Source: Moraxella nasibovis (GTDB lineage: Bacteria > Pseudomonadota > Gammaproteobacteria > Pseudomonadales > Moraxellaceae). Taken from it: a stretch of DNA of 64,000 bases. Shown in pieces: positions 54,116 to 63,346 of the stretch. The DNA lies in assembly GCF_029581575.1 (NCBI RefSeq), contig NZ_CP089975.1:1922001-1986000 (forward strand), given 5' to 3'. A program made the translations under genes and the position numbers. Within the stretch, counting starts at the first letter, position 1, and each line of letters opens with the position of its first letter. Below the pieces are notes generated by a model, which saw nothing but the letters and a program-made list of their open reading frames with translations, was not told the DNA's origin and did no database searches.

Positions 54116-54789
54116 GATTTTGGCAATTTTTGATAAATTTTAATAAAAATGATGATTTTTTGATAGGAAAATTGGCGAAATTTTGGTATAGTTTAGCATG
54201 TTGCAGACAAAAAGGCGAAATTCTTGATTAAAAATGCCTTTTTTGACGACCTTTGAATCAATTTTTTATAAAATATCGGTCAAAGATGCCTGATTTTATA
54301 ACTGCCAAGGCAGCGTATCGGTCTGACACACCGCATTGATTCACACAGCAACCCAACACATTTTTTTGGCATCATGCCGCAACATCCGTTTGAGATGTAC
54401 GAAGATTATCGACCACAACGCACCAGCCCAGCCGCACTGCTGATCAGAAGGCGCGTTGAGTAAATTTTGAATCCGTTTTTATGCCATTTTCGTGGTTTAT
54501 TTTGGCTCAAAAGCACAAGACAAACTCTGCTTTTGAATAAGACAACCCCAAAAAAACCACCCTAAGCCATCGGTGCAAGCGATGGGTTTGGTCGCTTGGC
54601 TTGCCTTGCGACGAGCGTGCATTTTGACATCATGCTGCCATTTGCAGCCAATTTAACCATCAAGATCAGAAAGACACACTTGATCTTTATAATCTTTTGA
54701 CCCTAAGGCGTGTCATCAGACCGCCCAGACCGCTCAAACGATGTTGCTTAACTGCTTGAATCATTCAAGCGCCCAAATTAAGGAACATC
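54116..54789. other. rluC/rne divergent spacer with long structured rne leader
   Basis: 674 bp with no coding ORF. The rluC side has an extended -10 TGCTAAACT (54190-54198, minus). The rne side begins with the promoter at 54245-54274. The leader of about 505 nt shows three hairpins: CAAAAGCA/TGCTTTTG (54508-54515 with 54528-54535, perfect 8-bp stem), CCATCG/CGATGG (54567-54572 with 54580-54585), and AAGATCA/TGATCTT (about 54662-54687). E. coli rne has a 361-nt leader whose stem-loops mediate autoregulation by RNase E. The same role here is inference. Confidence 0.6.
54245..54274 (+). promoter_or_regulatory. Promoter of rne
   Basis: -35 TTGACG (54245-54250) and -10 TATAAA (54269-54274), spacer 18 bp. 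A TATAAT at 54688-54693, without a -35, could be a second start. Confidence 0.55.
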
Positions 54790-57700
54790 ATGAAACGCAT
54801 TTTAATCAACGCCACGCACAACGAAGAAATTCGTGTCGCACTGTGCAAAGACAATCATCTGTATGATTTTGACCTAGAAAATCGTACTCGTGAGCAAAAA
54901 AAAGCCAACATCTACAAAGGTCACATCACCCGAGTTGAGCCGTCATTGGAAGCAGCATTTGTAGAATATGGCTCTGCTCGCCAAGGCTTTCTACCCCTGC
55001 GAGAAATCGCCCCAGAATACCTACACGGCAACGCCCGTGAAGACAGCATTCGCCAGCTTTTAAAAGAAGGCGATGAAGTCATCGTCCAAGTAGAAAAAGA
55101 AGAACGGGGCAACAAAGGCGCCGCCCTTTCTACCTACATCTCGCTGGCAGGTCGCTATCTGGTACTGATGCCAAACAACGCTAAGGCAGGCGGTATCAGC
55201 CGTCAAATCTCAGGCAAAGTCCGTGAAGAGATGAAACAAATCATCGCAAGCCTATCCATCCCAAAAGGCATGAGCGTCATCGTGCGCACCGCAGGGCTTG
55301 GCAAGGGCTTTGACGACCTACAAAACGACCTAAATCATCTGCTAGACATCTGGACATCCATCCAAGACCAAAACAAAAAACGCCCAAGCCCATGCCTGGT
55401 TCATCAAGAAGCAGGTGTGGTGACTCGTGCGGTGCGTGATTATCTGCGTGATGACATCAGCGAGGTCTGGATTGACTCAGAACACGCCTACAACGAAGCG
55501 GCAAACTTCATCGCTGCCGTCATGCCAACTCAGCTTGATAAACTGCGTAAATACACCGAATACGAGCCAATGTTCGCTCGCTTTGGCATTGAACGCCAAA
55601 TTGAGACCGCCTATCAGCGTGAAGTGCGTCTGCCATCAGGTGGCTCTATCGTCATTGACCAGACCGAAGCGATGGTCGCCATTGACATCAACTCATCAAA
55701 ATCCACCAAAGGCTCAGATGTCGCTGAGACCGCTTATCACACCAACCTAGAAGCCGCTGACGAAATCGCTCGCCAGCTACGCCTAAGAGACATGGGCGGT
55801 CTGATTGTCATTGACTTCATTGACATGAACGACCCACGCCACCAAAAAGATGTAGAAAAACGCTTGATTGACGCCACTCGCCACGACCGAGCCCGCGTGC
55901 AGTTTGCCGAGATTTCTAAATTCGGCTTGATGGAGATGAGCCGTCAGCGTCTGCGTCCAAGTCTTGAAGAATCCACAGGCTACATCTGCCCACGCTGTCA
56001 TGGCAACGGCATGATTCGTGATTTGCGTTCGCTTGCCCTGTCTATCATGCGCCAAATTGAACAAATCGCCCTAAAAGAACGCATGGGCGAGATTCAAGCA
56101 GAAGTACCGACCGAAATCGCGGCGTTCCTTTTGAACGAAAAACGAGAAAGTCTGGTTTATTTAGAGCAAGACTCTGGCACTCGCATTACCATCTTGCCGC
56201 ACGCTCATTTAGAATCTCCGAATTTTAGCTTGCATTTCAACCCAGATGGCTTTGCGCCGTCCAGCTACGAACGCATTGTCAATGCCGAAGAAGAGGAAAT
56301 GGGCGATCGTGGCTATGATGTGAATTGGCACACCGAAAACGAGCAGCCTGAGAGCATCAACAAAGATGCGCCAAACCGCTGGCAAAAAGCCAATTCAGCC
56401 GAGCAAAAGCATGAAAAAGCGCAAGACAAGCCAGTGAATACCGCCAAAGCTGAGCCACAAGTTGCCGCTTGGCTGTCCAACCTATTTGCCCCAAAACCAC
56501 AGGCAAAATTGGCAGGCGCTTTGGACAATTCAAGTGCCGCCGCCGCCATTGAATCCATTGTCAATGCAGGTGGCGTAAGTCTTGGTGCAAGTGGCGTGGC
56601 AAACTTGGTTCAAAACACCGAAACCAAAACCGACAACAAAAAAGCCAAAGAAGAACGCCCAGCCGCCAAGCCTGAGCGTGAATCTCGTGACGAACATCAA
56701 GAACGCCGTCACAAAAACAAAAAGGCGAAAAAAGAATCCGTTGAAGAAGTGAAAGAAAAAACGGACAAAAAAGCCAAAAAAGAAGAACCAACCCACCAAA
56801 AACGAGAAGCAGGCTCACAGCGAGCGCCTCGTGGTGAAGTCGTGCGTGGTGCGCCATTGACCAATGATCACGCCAAAGCCGACAAAAAGCCAGACGAGAC
56901 GACGCACAAAAAAGCCGACAAAGAGCGTGCTCGTCCAAGCAATCCAAATGAAGTCGTCGTCAGCGTCACGCCAATCGCCAAAGAAGAAGTGACCAGCCAG
57001 ACGGTGCACATTTCGCTAGACGGCAGCAAGACCGCCAAGCCTGACAATGCCGATACAAAAGTCGATGACCATGTCAATAATGTCGATGCCGATAGTATCA
57101 ATATTGATGGTGCCGATGTTGATGGTGTCGATGTCAATGAAACCAACAAGACGGCAACGAAAGGCAAGTCAGACGACGCCAACGCCAGCAACAAACCTAG
57201 CAATGACAAAGCAGCTGATGCGTCAGACGCACAAAATGCCAAGCCTCAGAGCGAGACTGAAGAGCCATCGTTAGCCGCCCAAAGTGACGCTCCAAGTGCG
57301 CCTGCCATCTTGCATGAAGCCACTGACGACCAAAACGACATCACCGATGCGCCACAAGAGCAGACAGCAGCGCAGGCTGATGAGTCAGCAGACATCGCTA
57401 AGACCGATGAGGCGGCAAACGACGCCAGCGACATCAATGTGCCATTGTCTAGCCTACTAAGCCCAACGATTGCGCCAAGCGCTCAAATCATTGAGCTTGC
57501 CCGCCAAGAAAATCGAGCGGTGAACGACCCTCGTGTCGTCATGCAGGCGCAAAGCACGCAGCCTGTCATTCGTGGTACGGCTCGTGAGTTCATTGAGCTG
57601 ATGCTGGGCGATACTCAGCGTGGTGATTTCATTCAGGACTTCATCAATGCCTGCGCCAAAAATCAAGCACCAAGTGCCAACTTGGATTTTGCCAACTACG

Positions 57701-58470
57701 GTCATGCGCCGCTTAGCGATGCCTATTTAAGAGTGTTTGACAGACACACCAGCGTCACGGCACGCATCAGCGCCCCACAGGGCAAGACGGCCGCCCCTGC
57801 TTTGCGCACCACTGAGCGTGCCATCAATGACCCTCGTGGTCCACGCTCTGATCTGCCGACCGATGAGCAAAACGCTCAGGCGGGCAAGGCGGAGTCGGTA
57901 GCAGAACAAGCTTTGGCAGCACAGACAGCCGATCACACTGCCGATGCCAGTGCCGCCACCGATGTTGCTACAAATGCTGACACCAAAGATGTCGCCGTGC
58001 CAACAGAGACTTTGACGACTCAAAACACAAAAGAGCCTCAAAGTACCAGTGCAGACAGCGACTCGAGCGAGACGCTCATTGAGCAGATCAAAGATGGTCT
58101 AGAATCCGCCATCGATGCCATCAGCGACACAGTTAATGAGCTGTTTGGCGATGACGATAGCGCAGATGTCATCGATACCGATGAGCCTGCCAAGAGCGAA
58201 CATAAGACCGCCAAAGCAAGCAGCGACAAAAAGACCGCTAAGCGCACCAACAGCTACAAAGACATGATTGAAAATGTCGCAGGTCAGCTGTTGCCGCAGG
58301 TGGGCATCTTAAATCTGGCTCAGCCAAAACCTGCCAAGACACGCATCAAAAAAACCGCAGGAAAAAGCGATAACAAGCCAAAATCCGAAGTGCGTAAAGC
58401 AGGTGCAAAAGTGGTAAAAAACAAAACCGAAAAAGCAGACAAGGCTTTGGACGATTCAGCCACTGAATAA
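54790..58470 (+). CDS. rne: Ribonuclease E
   Basis: 1226 aa endonuclease, longer than E. coli RNase E (1061). N-terminal half: S1 domain (YKGHITRVEPSLEAAFVEYG), 5'-sensor region, DNase I-like site with the Mg-binding aspartates in VAIDINSSKSTKG and LIVIDFIDMND, and the zinc-link CPRCHGNGMI. The C-terminal half (from about residue 520) is highly charged and low-complexity: Lys/Glu-rich stretches near 610-690, acidic and Ala/Asp stretches after 720, and a basic end (KTRIKKTAGKSDNKPKSE). It looks disordered, as degradosome scaffolds are. A conserved-looking segment PRVVMQAQSTQPVIRGTARE lies near 920. AAGGAACATC precedes the ATG. Strong terminator. Confidence 0.96.
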   Translation: MKRILINATHNEEIRVALCKDNHLYDFDLENRTREQKKANIYKGHITRVEPSLEAAFVEYGSARQGFLPLREIAPEYLHGNAREDSIRQLLKEGDEVIVQVEKEERGNKGAALSTYISLAGRYLVLMPNNAKAGGISRQISGKVREEMKQIIASLSIPKGMSVIVRTAGLGKGFDDLQNDLNHLLDIWTSIQDQNKKRPSPCLVHQEAGVVTRAVRDYLRDDISEVWIDSEHAYNEAANFIAAVMPTQLDKLRKYTEYEPMFARFGIERQIETAYQREVRLPSGGSIVIDQTEAMVAIDINSSKSTKGSDVAETAYHTNLEAADEIARQLRLRDMGGLIVIDFIDMNDPRHQKDVEKRLIDATRHDRARVQFAEISKFGLMEMSRQRLRPSLEESTGYICPRCHGNGMIRDLRSLALSIMRQIEQIALKERMGEIQAEVPTEIAAFLLNEKRESLVYLEQDSGTRITILPHAHLESPNFSLHFNPDGFAPSSYERIVNAEEEEMGDRGYDVNWHTENEQPESINKDAPNRWQKANSAEQKHEKAQDKPVNTAKAEPQVAAWLSNLFAPKPQAKLAGALDNSSAAAAIESIVNAGGVSLGASGVANLVQNTETKTDNKKAKEERPAAKPERESRDEHQERRHKNKKAKKESVEEVKEKTDKKAKKEEPTHQKREAGSQRAPRGEVVRGAPLTNDHAKADKKPDETTHKKADKERARPSNPNEVVVSVTPIAKEEVTSQTVHISLDGSKTAKPDNADTKVDDHVNNVDADSINIDGADVDGVDVNETNKTATKGKSDDANASNKPSNDKAADASDAQNAKPQSETEEPSLAAQSDAPSAPAILHEATDDQNDITDAPQEQTAAQADESADIAKTDEAANDASDINVPLSSLLSPTIAPSAQIIELARQENRAVNDPRVVMQAQSTQPVIRGTAREFIELMLGDTQRGDFIQDFINACAKNQAPSANLDFANYGHAPLSDAYLRVFDRHTSVTARISAPQGKTAAPALRTTERAINDPRGPRSDLPTDEQNAQAGKAESVAEQALAAQTADHTADASAATDVATNADTKDVAVPTETLTTQNTKEPQSTSADSDSSETLIEQIKDGLESAIDAISDTVNELFGDDDSADVIDTDEPAKSEHKTAKASSDKKTAKRTNSYKDMIENVAGQLLPQVGILNLAQPKPAKTRIKKTAGKSDNKPKSEVRKAGAKVVKNKTEKADKALDDSATE

Positions 58471-58481
58471 CAACCCCACCA

Positions 58482-58517
58482 AAATAAAAGAGAGTCATCA
58501 CGCTCTCTTTTATTTTT
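58482..58517 (+). terminator. Terminator of rne
   Basis: AAATAAAAGAGAG pairs with CTCTCTTTTATTT around TCATCACG, a 13-bp stem. Confidence 0.88.
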
Positions 58518-58533
58518 GCAAAATCTTATCAAT

Positions 58534-58632
58534 GATACCAACTGAACCGATATAGTCATGTAGGGTGGGCTGTACCCACCTTTTTGGCTGTAAATCTTTG
58601 AAATTGTGCTACTTTTTAAGTTCAGTTGATAC
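58534..58632. mobile_element. Small MITE-like repeat with 13-bp inverted ends
   Basis: GATACCAACTGAAC (58534-58547) and GTTCAGTTGATAC (58620-58632) are near-perfect inverted repeats. The core is GTAGGGTGGGCTGTACCCACC. About 99 bp and no ORF. The spacer from 58471 to 58838 is filled by this, the next repeat and two terminators. Confidence 0.65.
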
Positions 58633-58778
58633 AACCTACCGAATGGTAAAATTACCACAAGATTATGTGATGTCGTAGGTTGGGATAGAGATTGTGAAAA
58701 CCTAATAAATTCAATAACTTATGCTTAAATAGTGAGCTAAACCCACCCTATACGACTATCAAGGCCATACTTTATCAA
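58629..58778. repeat. Second repeat copy, GTAGGTTGGG/CCCACCCTAT type
   Basis: Begins ATACAACCTACCGAATGGTAAAA, carries GATGTCGTAGGTTGGG (as at 50217-50367) and ends near AAACCCACCCTATACGAC. The right end is degenerate. It is inserted head-on next to the 58534-58632 copy. Confidence 0.5.
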
Positions 58779-58791
58779 TTCATTAAACATA

Positions 58792-58821
58792 AAAAAGAGC
58801 GAACCTAAATTCGCTCTTTTT
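58792..58821 (-). terminator. Terminator of the fumarase gene
   Basis: AAAAAGAGCGAA and TTCGCTCTTTTT pair perfectly around the loop, just past the fumarase stop on the minus strand. Confidence 0.85.
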
Positions 58822-58838
58822 ATTAGCCATACACCCAA

Positions 58839-60365
58839 TCATTCTTGAGTCACTGGAATCTTACCGATTTTGGCTTGCCAGATTTTTGGTGCGGTGGCGT
58901 GCACCGATACACCATTGCTATCAACCGCCACTGTTACAGGCATATCCTTGACTTCAAATTCATAAATCGCCTCCATACCAAGCTCTGGGAAGGCAACGAC
59001 TTTGGCCTGCTTGATGGCTTTTGACACCAGATACGCCGAACCGCCCACCGCCATCAGATATACCGCTTTGTTGTCAGCGATGGCCTCGCAAGCGATTTTG
59101 CCTCGTTCGGATTTACCAATCATACCAAGTAAGCCAGTTTGCTCAAGCATTTGGCGAGTAAATTTGTCCATACGAGTGGCGGTCGTAGGTCCTGCTGGCC
59201 CTACCACTTCGTCACGCACAGGATCGACAGGACCGACATAATAGATGAGCTTGTTGGTGAAATCCACAGGCAAAGTTTCGCCCTTGTCCAGCATATCCAC
59301 CATGCGTTTGTGGGCGGCGTCTCGTCCTGTATAGATTTTGCCGTTTAGCAGTAGCACATCGCCAGTTTGCCAAGTGGCGACCTCTTCTTTGGTTAAGTTA
59401 TTGACATCAACTCGTTTGCCGTTGTCAGGGCTGTAAGTGATGTCAGGATACACCGACAAATCAGGCGAAGTCAGCTCGGCAGGCCCTGAACCGTCCAGCT
59501 CAAAATGCACATGGCGAGTGGCGGCACAGTTTGGAATGATTGCCACAGGCTTAGACGCGGCGTGCGTTGGGTAGTCTAGGATTTTGACATCAAGCACCGT
59601 AGTCAAACCGCCCAAACCTTGAGCCCCAATGCCTAACGCATTGACCTTTTCAAAGATTTCTAGGCGTAGGCTTTCGGTGGTAGAAAGCTCGGCACCGCTT
59701 TCGGCTTTTTCTTTTAGTTTATGAATATCAATGTGGCTCATCAAAGATTCTTTGGCAAGCAAAGTCGCTTTCTCTGGCGTGCCACCAATACCGATGCCTA
59801 GAATGCCTGGCGGACACCAGCCTGCACCCATTTCTGGGACGGTTTTTAGCACCCAATCGACAATGCTGTCTGATGGGTTTAGCATGGCAAGTTTAGATTT
59901 ATTTTCACTACCACCGCCCTTAGCAGCACAAGTAACATCCACCGTATCGCCTGCCACGATTTCCATGTGAATCACCGCAGGGGTGTTGTCTTTGGTATTG
60001 GTGCGTTTGCCAGCAGGGTCGGCAAGCACAGACGCACGCAGGGTGTTGTCAGGGTGGTTGTAGGCACGGCGAACGCCTTCATTGACCATGTCGGCAACGC
60101 TCATCGTGCTGTCCCACTGCACATTCATACCCACTTTCAAAAACACGGTGGCAATGCCCGTGTCTTGACAAATCGGGCGTTTGCCCTCCGCACACATACG
60201 ACTATTCACCAAAATCTGCGTCATCGCATCTTTGGCGGCAGGGTTTTCCTCACGAGCCAGAGCCTCTTTGAGCGCCTTGATGTAGTCGGTCGGGTGGTAG
60301 TAGCTGATGTATTGAAAAGCATCGGCGATACTTTGAATAAAATCTTCTTGCTTAATAATGGTCAT
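58839..60365 (-). CDS. fumA: Class I fumarate hydratase (4Fe-4S)
   Basis: 508 aa; interconverts fumarate and malate in the TCA cycle. ATG 60365 has AAGGA six bases upstream; 29 further open residues upstream are rejected. Cluster-binding cysteines lie in PICQDTGIATVFL, in PNCAATRHVHFELDG and near the C-terminal half. The C-terminal beta domain begins near PLSxDxx-like DVLLLNGKIYTGRDAAHKRM, with VGPAGPTTATRMDKF. A single-chain class I enzyme. The oxygen sensitivity known for the class would apply. Whether a class II fumC also exists is not visible. Confidence 0.94.
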   Translation of the reverse strand: MTIIKQEDFIQSIADAFQYISYYHPTDYIKALKEALAREENPAAKDAMTQILVNSRMCAEGKRPICQDTGIATVFLKVGMNVQWDSTMSVADMVNEGVRRAYNHPDNTLRASVLADPAGKRTNTKDNTPAVIHMEIVAGDTVDVTCAAKGGGSENKSKLAMLNPSDSIVDWVLKTVPEMGAGWCPPGILGIGIGGTPEKATLLAKESLMSHIDIHKLKEKAESGAELSTTESLRLEIFEKVNALGIGAQGLGGLTTVLDVKILDYPTHAASKPVAIIPNCAATRHVHFELDGSGPAELTSPDLSVYPDITYSPDNGKRVDVNNLTKEEVATWQTGDVLLLNGKIYTGRDAAHKRMVDMLDKGETLPVDFTNKLIYYVGPVDPVRDEVVGPAGPTTATRMDKFTRQMLEQTGLLGMIGKSERGKIACEAIADNKAVYLMAVGGSAYLVSKAIKQAKVVAFPELGMEAIYEFEVKDMPVTVAVDSNGVSVHATAPKIWQAKIGKIPVTQE

Positions 60366-60441
60366 ATTTTTTCCTTGTAGCTGGCTAATAAGCTGGCTAA
60401 AAACGATATTTTGCAAAACGCTTTGCTTGATGTTGTCCCAC

Positions 60442-60480
60442 AAAAAGCCCAATCATTGTAGCATAAATGACTGGGCTTTA
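60442..60480 (-). terminator. Terminator of the his cluster
   Basis: AAAGCCCAGTCATT pairs with AATGATTGGGCTTT (minus strand, one mismatch) and ends in TTTTTG, 17 bp past the hisC stop. Confidence 0.8.
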
Positions 60481-60496
60481 AAACATTTTCACGCCA

Positions 60497-61597
60497 TCAA
60501 GCGGTCGCAAAAATCTTTTGTAGAGCCTCAATCAGGCGAGCGTTTTGTTCGGCAGTACCGACCGTAATACGTAGATAATCTTTGATGCGTGGTTTGTCCC
60601 AATGACGCACGATTACGCCTGCCTCTCGCAATTTTTCAAAAACCTCTTTGGTGTCAAGCGTCTGATGATTGGGCTTGGCAAACACAAAATTCGCCGCCGA
60701 TGGCAACACCGTAAAGCCCAGCCCCACCAAAGACGCTGTCAAATTTTGGCGAAGGGTAATGACCGCTTGGCGTTTTTCCTCAAAATACACCTCATCAAGC
60801 ACGCTGGCTGCCGCCCCTGCCTGTGCCAAGCGATCAATAGGATAGCTGTTAAAGCTGTTTTTATAAGTGGATAACGCCGCAATCAGATTGGCATTGGCAA
60901 ACGCCGCCCCCACCCTAAGACCTGCCAGCGAGCGAGATTTTGAAAAGGTTTGCGTGACCACAAGATTATCAAATTCATCAATCAGCCCAATCGCTGACGC
61001 ACTTTTGACATCATCGGCATAATCAATGTACGCCTCATCAATGACGATGACCGAATTTGGGTGTTCGCTGGCAAGTTTGCGAATGCTCTCGATCCCCAAA
61101 AGCACGCCAGTTGGGGCGTTCGGATTTGGCAAAATCACACCACCGCACGGAATGCGATAATCATCAGGGTCAATGCTAAAATCCTCTTTTAAAGGAATGA
61201 TGTGAGTCGCCACATCAAAGGTCTGGGCATACACAGGATAAAAACTGTAACTGACATCAGGCATCAAAAGTGGTCGCTCTTTAACAAAAAAGCACGCAAA
61301 AATAAACGCCAACACCTCGTCCGAGCCATTACCCACAAACACCTGCTCACAGCTTAGACCATGATAATCAGCCAGCACCTGACGCAGTTCGTCCGACTCA
61401 GGATCAGGGTATAATCTTAATGCCTGTGCGTCTTGTGCCAGTACCGCTTGCATGGCGGCGACGGCTTTTGGACTGGGCGGAAAGGGGTTTTCGTTGGTGT
61501 TTAATTTGCACAAATTGGCGACTTTTGGCTGTTCGCCTGCCACATAAGGGGTCAGTTTGCGAATCTTACCGCCCCACAGTCTGGTGTCAATGCTCAT
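60497..61597 (-). CDS. hisC: Histidinol-phosphate aminotransferase
   Basis: 366 aa PLP enzyme. The Schiff-base lysine is in VVTQTFSKSRSLAGLRVGAA. Other blocks: NTNENPFPPSPKA, FVGNGSDEVLAFIF, PNPNAPTGVLLGIES and VIVIDEAYIDYAD. Sixth-step enzyme of histidine synthesis, last gene of the local his cluster, 36 bp after hisD. AAGGATAAAAA precedes the ATG. HisC can also serve aromatic transamination in some bacteria; here the context fixes the histidine role. Confidence 0.96.
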   Translation of the reverse strand: MSIDTRLWGGKIRKLTPYVAGEQPKVANLCKLNTNENPFPPSPKAVAAMQAVLAQDAQALRLYPDPESDELRQVLADYHGLSCEQVFVGNGSDEVLAFIFACFFVKERPLLMPDVSYSFYPVYAQTFDVATHIIPLKEDFSIDPDDYRIPCGGVILPNPNAPTGVLLGIESIRKLASEHPNSVIVIDEAYIDYADDVKSASAIGLIDEFDNLVVTQTFSKSRSLAGLRVGAAFANANLIAALSTYKNSFNSYPIDRLAQAGAAASVLDEVYFEEKRQAVITLRQNLTASLVGLGFTVLPSAANFVFAKPNHQTLDTKEVFEKLREAGVIVRHWDKPRIKDYLRITVGTAEQNARLIEALQKIFATA

Positions 61598-61633
61598 TTT
61601 TTATCCTTTTTTATTCAAAGACCGTATCGCCAA

Positions 61634-62953
61634 TCAATCCAAACACACCACGCCATGACGGTAGCGAGCCGATAACGCATGGGCGTCCAAATTCTCTTCC
61701 ACCGCCAAAATGTCTGCGGTCTTGGCAAGCGGTTTTGAGCCGTCAGTCGTGCAATAAATCAGCGAAGTTTTTTTGGTAAAATCATACACCCCCAAAGGCG
61801 AGCTAAAGCGTGCTGTACCTGAAGTCGGCAACACATGATTACTGCCTGCACAATAATCGCCGATCGCCTCTGGCGTATGTCTACCCAAGAAAATCGCCCC
61901 AGCATGTCTGATTTGTCGCTCCACCTCAGTTGGGTTGTCCAGCGACAACTCCAAATGCTCAGGGGCGACTTGGTTAATCACCGCCACGCCTTCGGCTCGG
62001 TCTTTGACCAAAATCAATGCCCCACGATTGGCAAGGGCGGTGCGAGCGATGTCGGCTTTTGGCAGATTTGCCAATGCCTTATCCAAGGCGTTTTTGACAG
62101 CGTCCAGCTGTTTTGGGCAAGTGGTGACAAAAATCGCCTGGGCGACCGTGTCATGCTCCGCTTGCGATAATAAATCCATCGCCAGCCAGTCGGCATTATC
62201 CGCCTCTTCGCCTTCGGCATAGACCAGCACTTCTGATGGCCCTGCAATCATGTCAATGCCCACTTGTCCAAACACGGCTCGCTTGGCACAGGCGACATAT
62301 TTGTTGCCCGGACCTGTGATTTTATCCACTTTGGCGATACTTTGCGTGCCATAAGCCAACGCCGCCACCGCCTGAGCCCCACCGATGGTAATGACACGAT
62401 CCACGCCTGCCAGATATGCTGCCGCCAGCACCAAAGGATTTAGTTCGCCTTTTGGAGCAGGTACGACCATCGTAATGTCGCCCACGCCTGCCACCTTAGC
62501 AGGAATGGCGTTCATCAGCACGCTAGACGGATAACTTGCCAATCCCCCTGGCACATAAATGCCCACACGGTCAAGTGGCGTTACTTTTTGTCCCAAAGTA
62601 TTGCCCAGCCCATCAACAAAGCTAAATCCTGTCTCTTTTTGGTGCTGATGAAATTCAAAAATACGCTTGGCGGACAGCTCCAATGCCGTTTTGACTTCAT
62701 CGGTCAAATGCTCAAACGCAGATTTTAACTCATCAGCACTCACAAACAGCTCGTCCATGCTGTTTGCAGGGTGCTCGTCAAACTGCTTGGTCAAGGCAAA
62801 CACCGCCTCATCGCCCTCTGTGCGAACCTGTGCAATGATACGCTCCACTGTCTCAACCAACTCAGTGTCGGTTACAGTTTCAAAGGCAAGCAGATCGGCT
62901 AATTTTTCCTGAAAATCATCATCAGTGCTATTTAAAATGGCTAAATTTGGCAT
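61634..62953 (-). CDS. hisD: Histidinol dehydrogenase
   Basis: 439 aa; oxidises L-histidinol twice to histidine, Zn- and NAD-dependent. Marker blocks: GIYVPGGLASYPSSVLMNAI, KVDKITGPGNKYVACAKRAV, IDMIAGPSEVLVYAEG, LLSQAEHDTVAQAIFV (His/Glu ligands) and GDYCAGSNHVLPTSGTARF. ATG 62953 follows AAGGTGTGAT; the upstream ATG at 62968 adds five residues. Complete and ordinary. Confidence 0.97.
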   Translation of the reverse strand: MPNLAILNSTDDDFQEKLADLLAFETVTDTELVETVERIIAQVRTEGDEAVFALTKQFDEHPANSMDELFVSADELKSAFEHLTDEVKTALELSAKRIFEFHQHQKETGFSFVDGLGNTLGQKVTPLDRVGIYVPGGLASYPSSVLMNAIPAKVAGVGDITMVVPAPKGELNPLVLAAAYLAGVDRVITIGGAQAVAALAYGTQSIAKVDKITGPGNKYVACAKRAVFGQVGIDMIAGPSEVLVYAEGEEADNADWLAMDLLSQAEHDTVAQAIFVTTCPKQLDAVKNALDKALANLPKADIARTALANRGALILVKDRAEGVAVINQVAPEHLELSLDNPTEVERQIRHAGAIFLGRHTPEAIGDYCAGSNHVLPTSGTARFSSPLGVYDFTKKTSLIYCTTDGSKPLAKTADILAVEENLDAHALSARYRHGVVCLD

Positions 62954-62987
62954 ATCACACCTTATCAATTATCATAAAACGAACACA

Positions 62988-63335
62988 TCAATCATCATCT
63001 ATGGGCAAACTGGCATTTAACACATACACAAAGGCAGTCAGCACATCACCATTATCCAGTGTGGCAACTATCGGCACACGCTGATATTCCGCCCCTTCAA
63101 ACGCATCAAGCCTATCCCAATGCTCACTCAATTCGTCTGACGAAAACACAAATCCTGACACTTCATCGCCCTCATCATCAGGAATGATGGCAGGATAACC
63201 CTGCGTCAAGCCCCAACCTTTTGCGTGCAAAAATCCTCTTGCAGTAGCAGTCTGCCATATGCCAGTAATGGGGGTCATGATGTGATGATTTGAGCGGTTT
63301 GGCGCAAGCGTGCCATAAACAAATAAGTGTTCCAT
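62988..63335 (-). CDS. Gamma-glutamylcyclotransferase-fold protein inside the his cluster
   Basis: 115 aa from ATG 63335, which has AAGGAG six bases upstream. The fold signature MEHLFVYGTLAPN (YGTL) and the catalytic-type glutamate in LDAFEGAEYQRV place it in the GGCT/YtfP group. Such enzymes release 5-oxoproline from gamma-glutamyl amines, or have unknown substrates. It lies 11 bp after hisG and 34 bp before hisD, so it belongs to the same transcript. A role in histidine synthesis is not known for the family. It may be a bystander or clear a gamma-glutamyl product. Confidence 0.85.
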   Translation of the reverse strand: MEHLFVYGTLAPNRSNHHIMTPITGIWQTATARGFLHAKGWGLTQGYPAIIPDDEGDEVSGFVFSSDELSEHWDRLDAFEGAEYQRVPIVATLDNGDVLTAFVYVLNASLPIDDD

Positions 63336-63346
63336 TCTCAGCTCCT

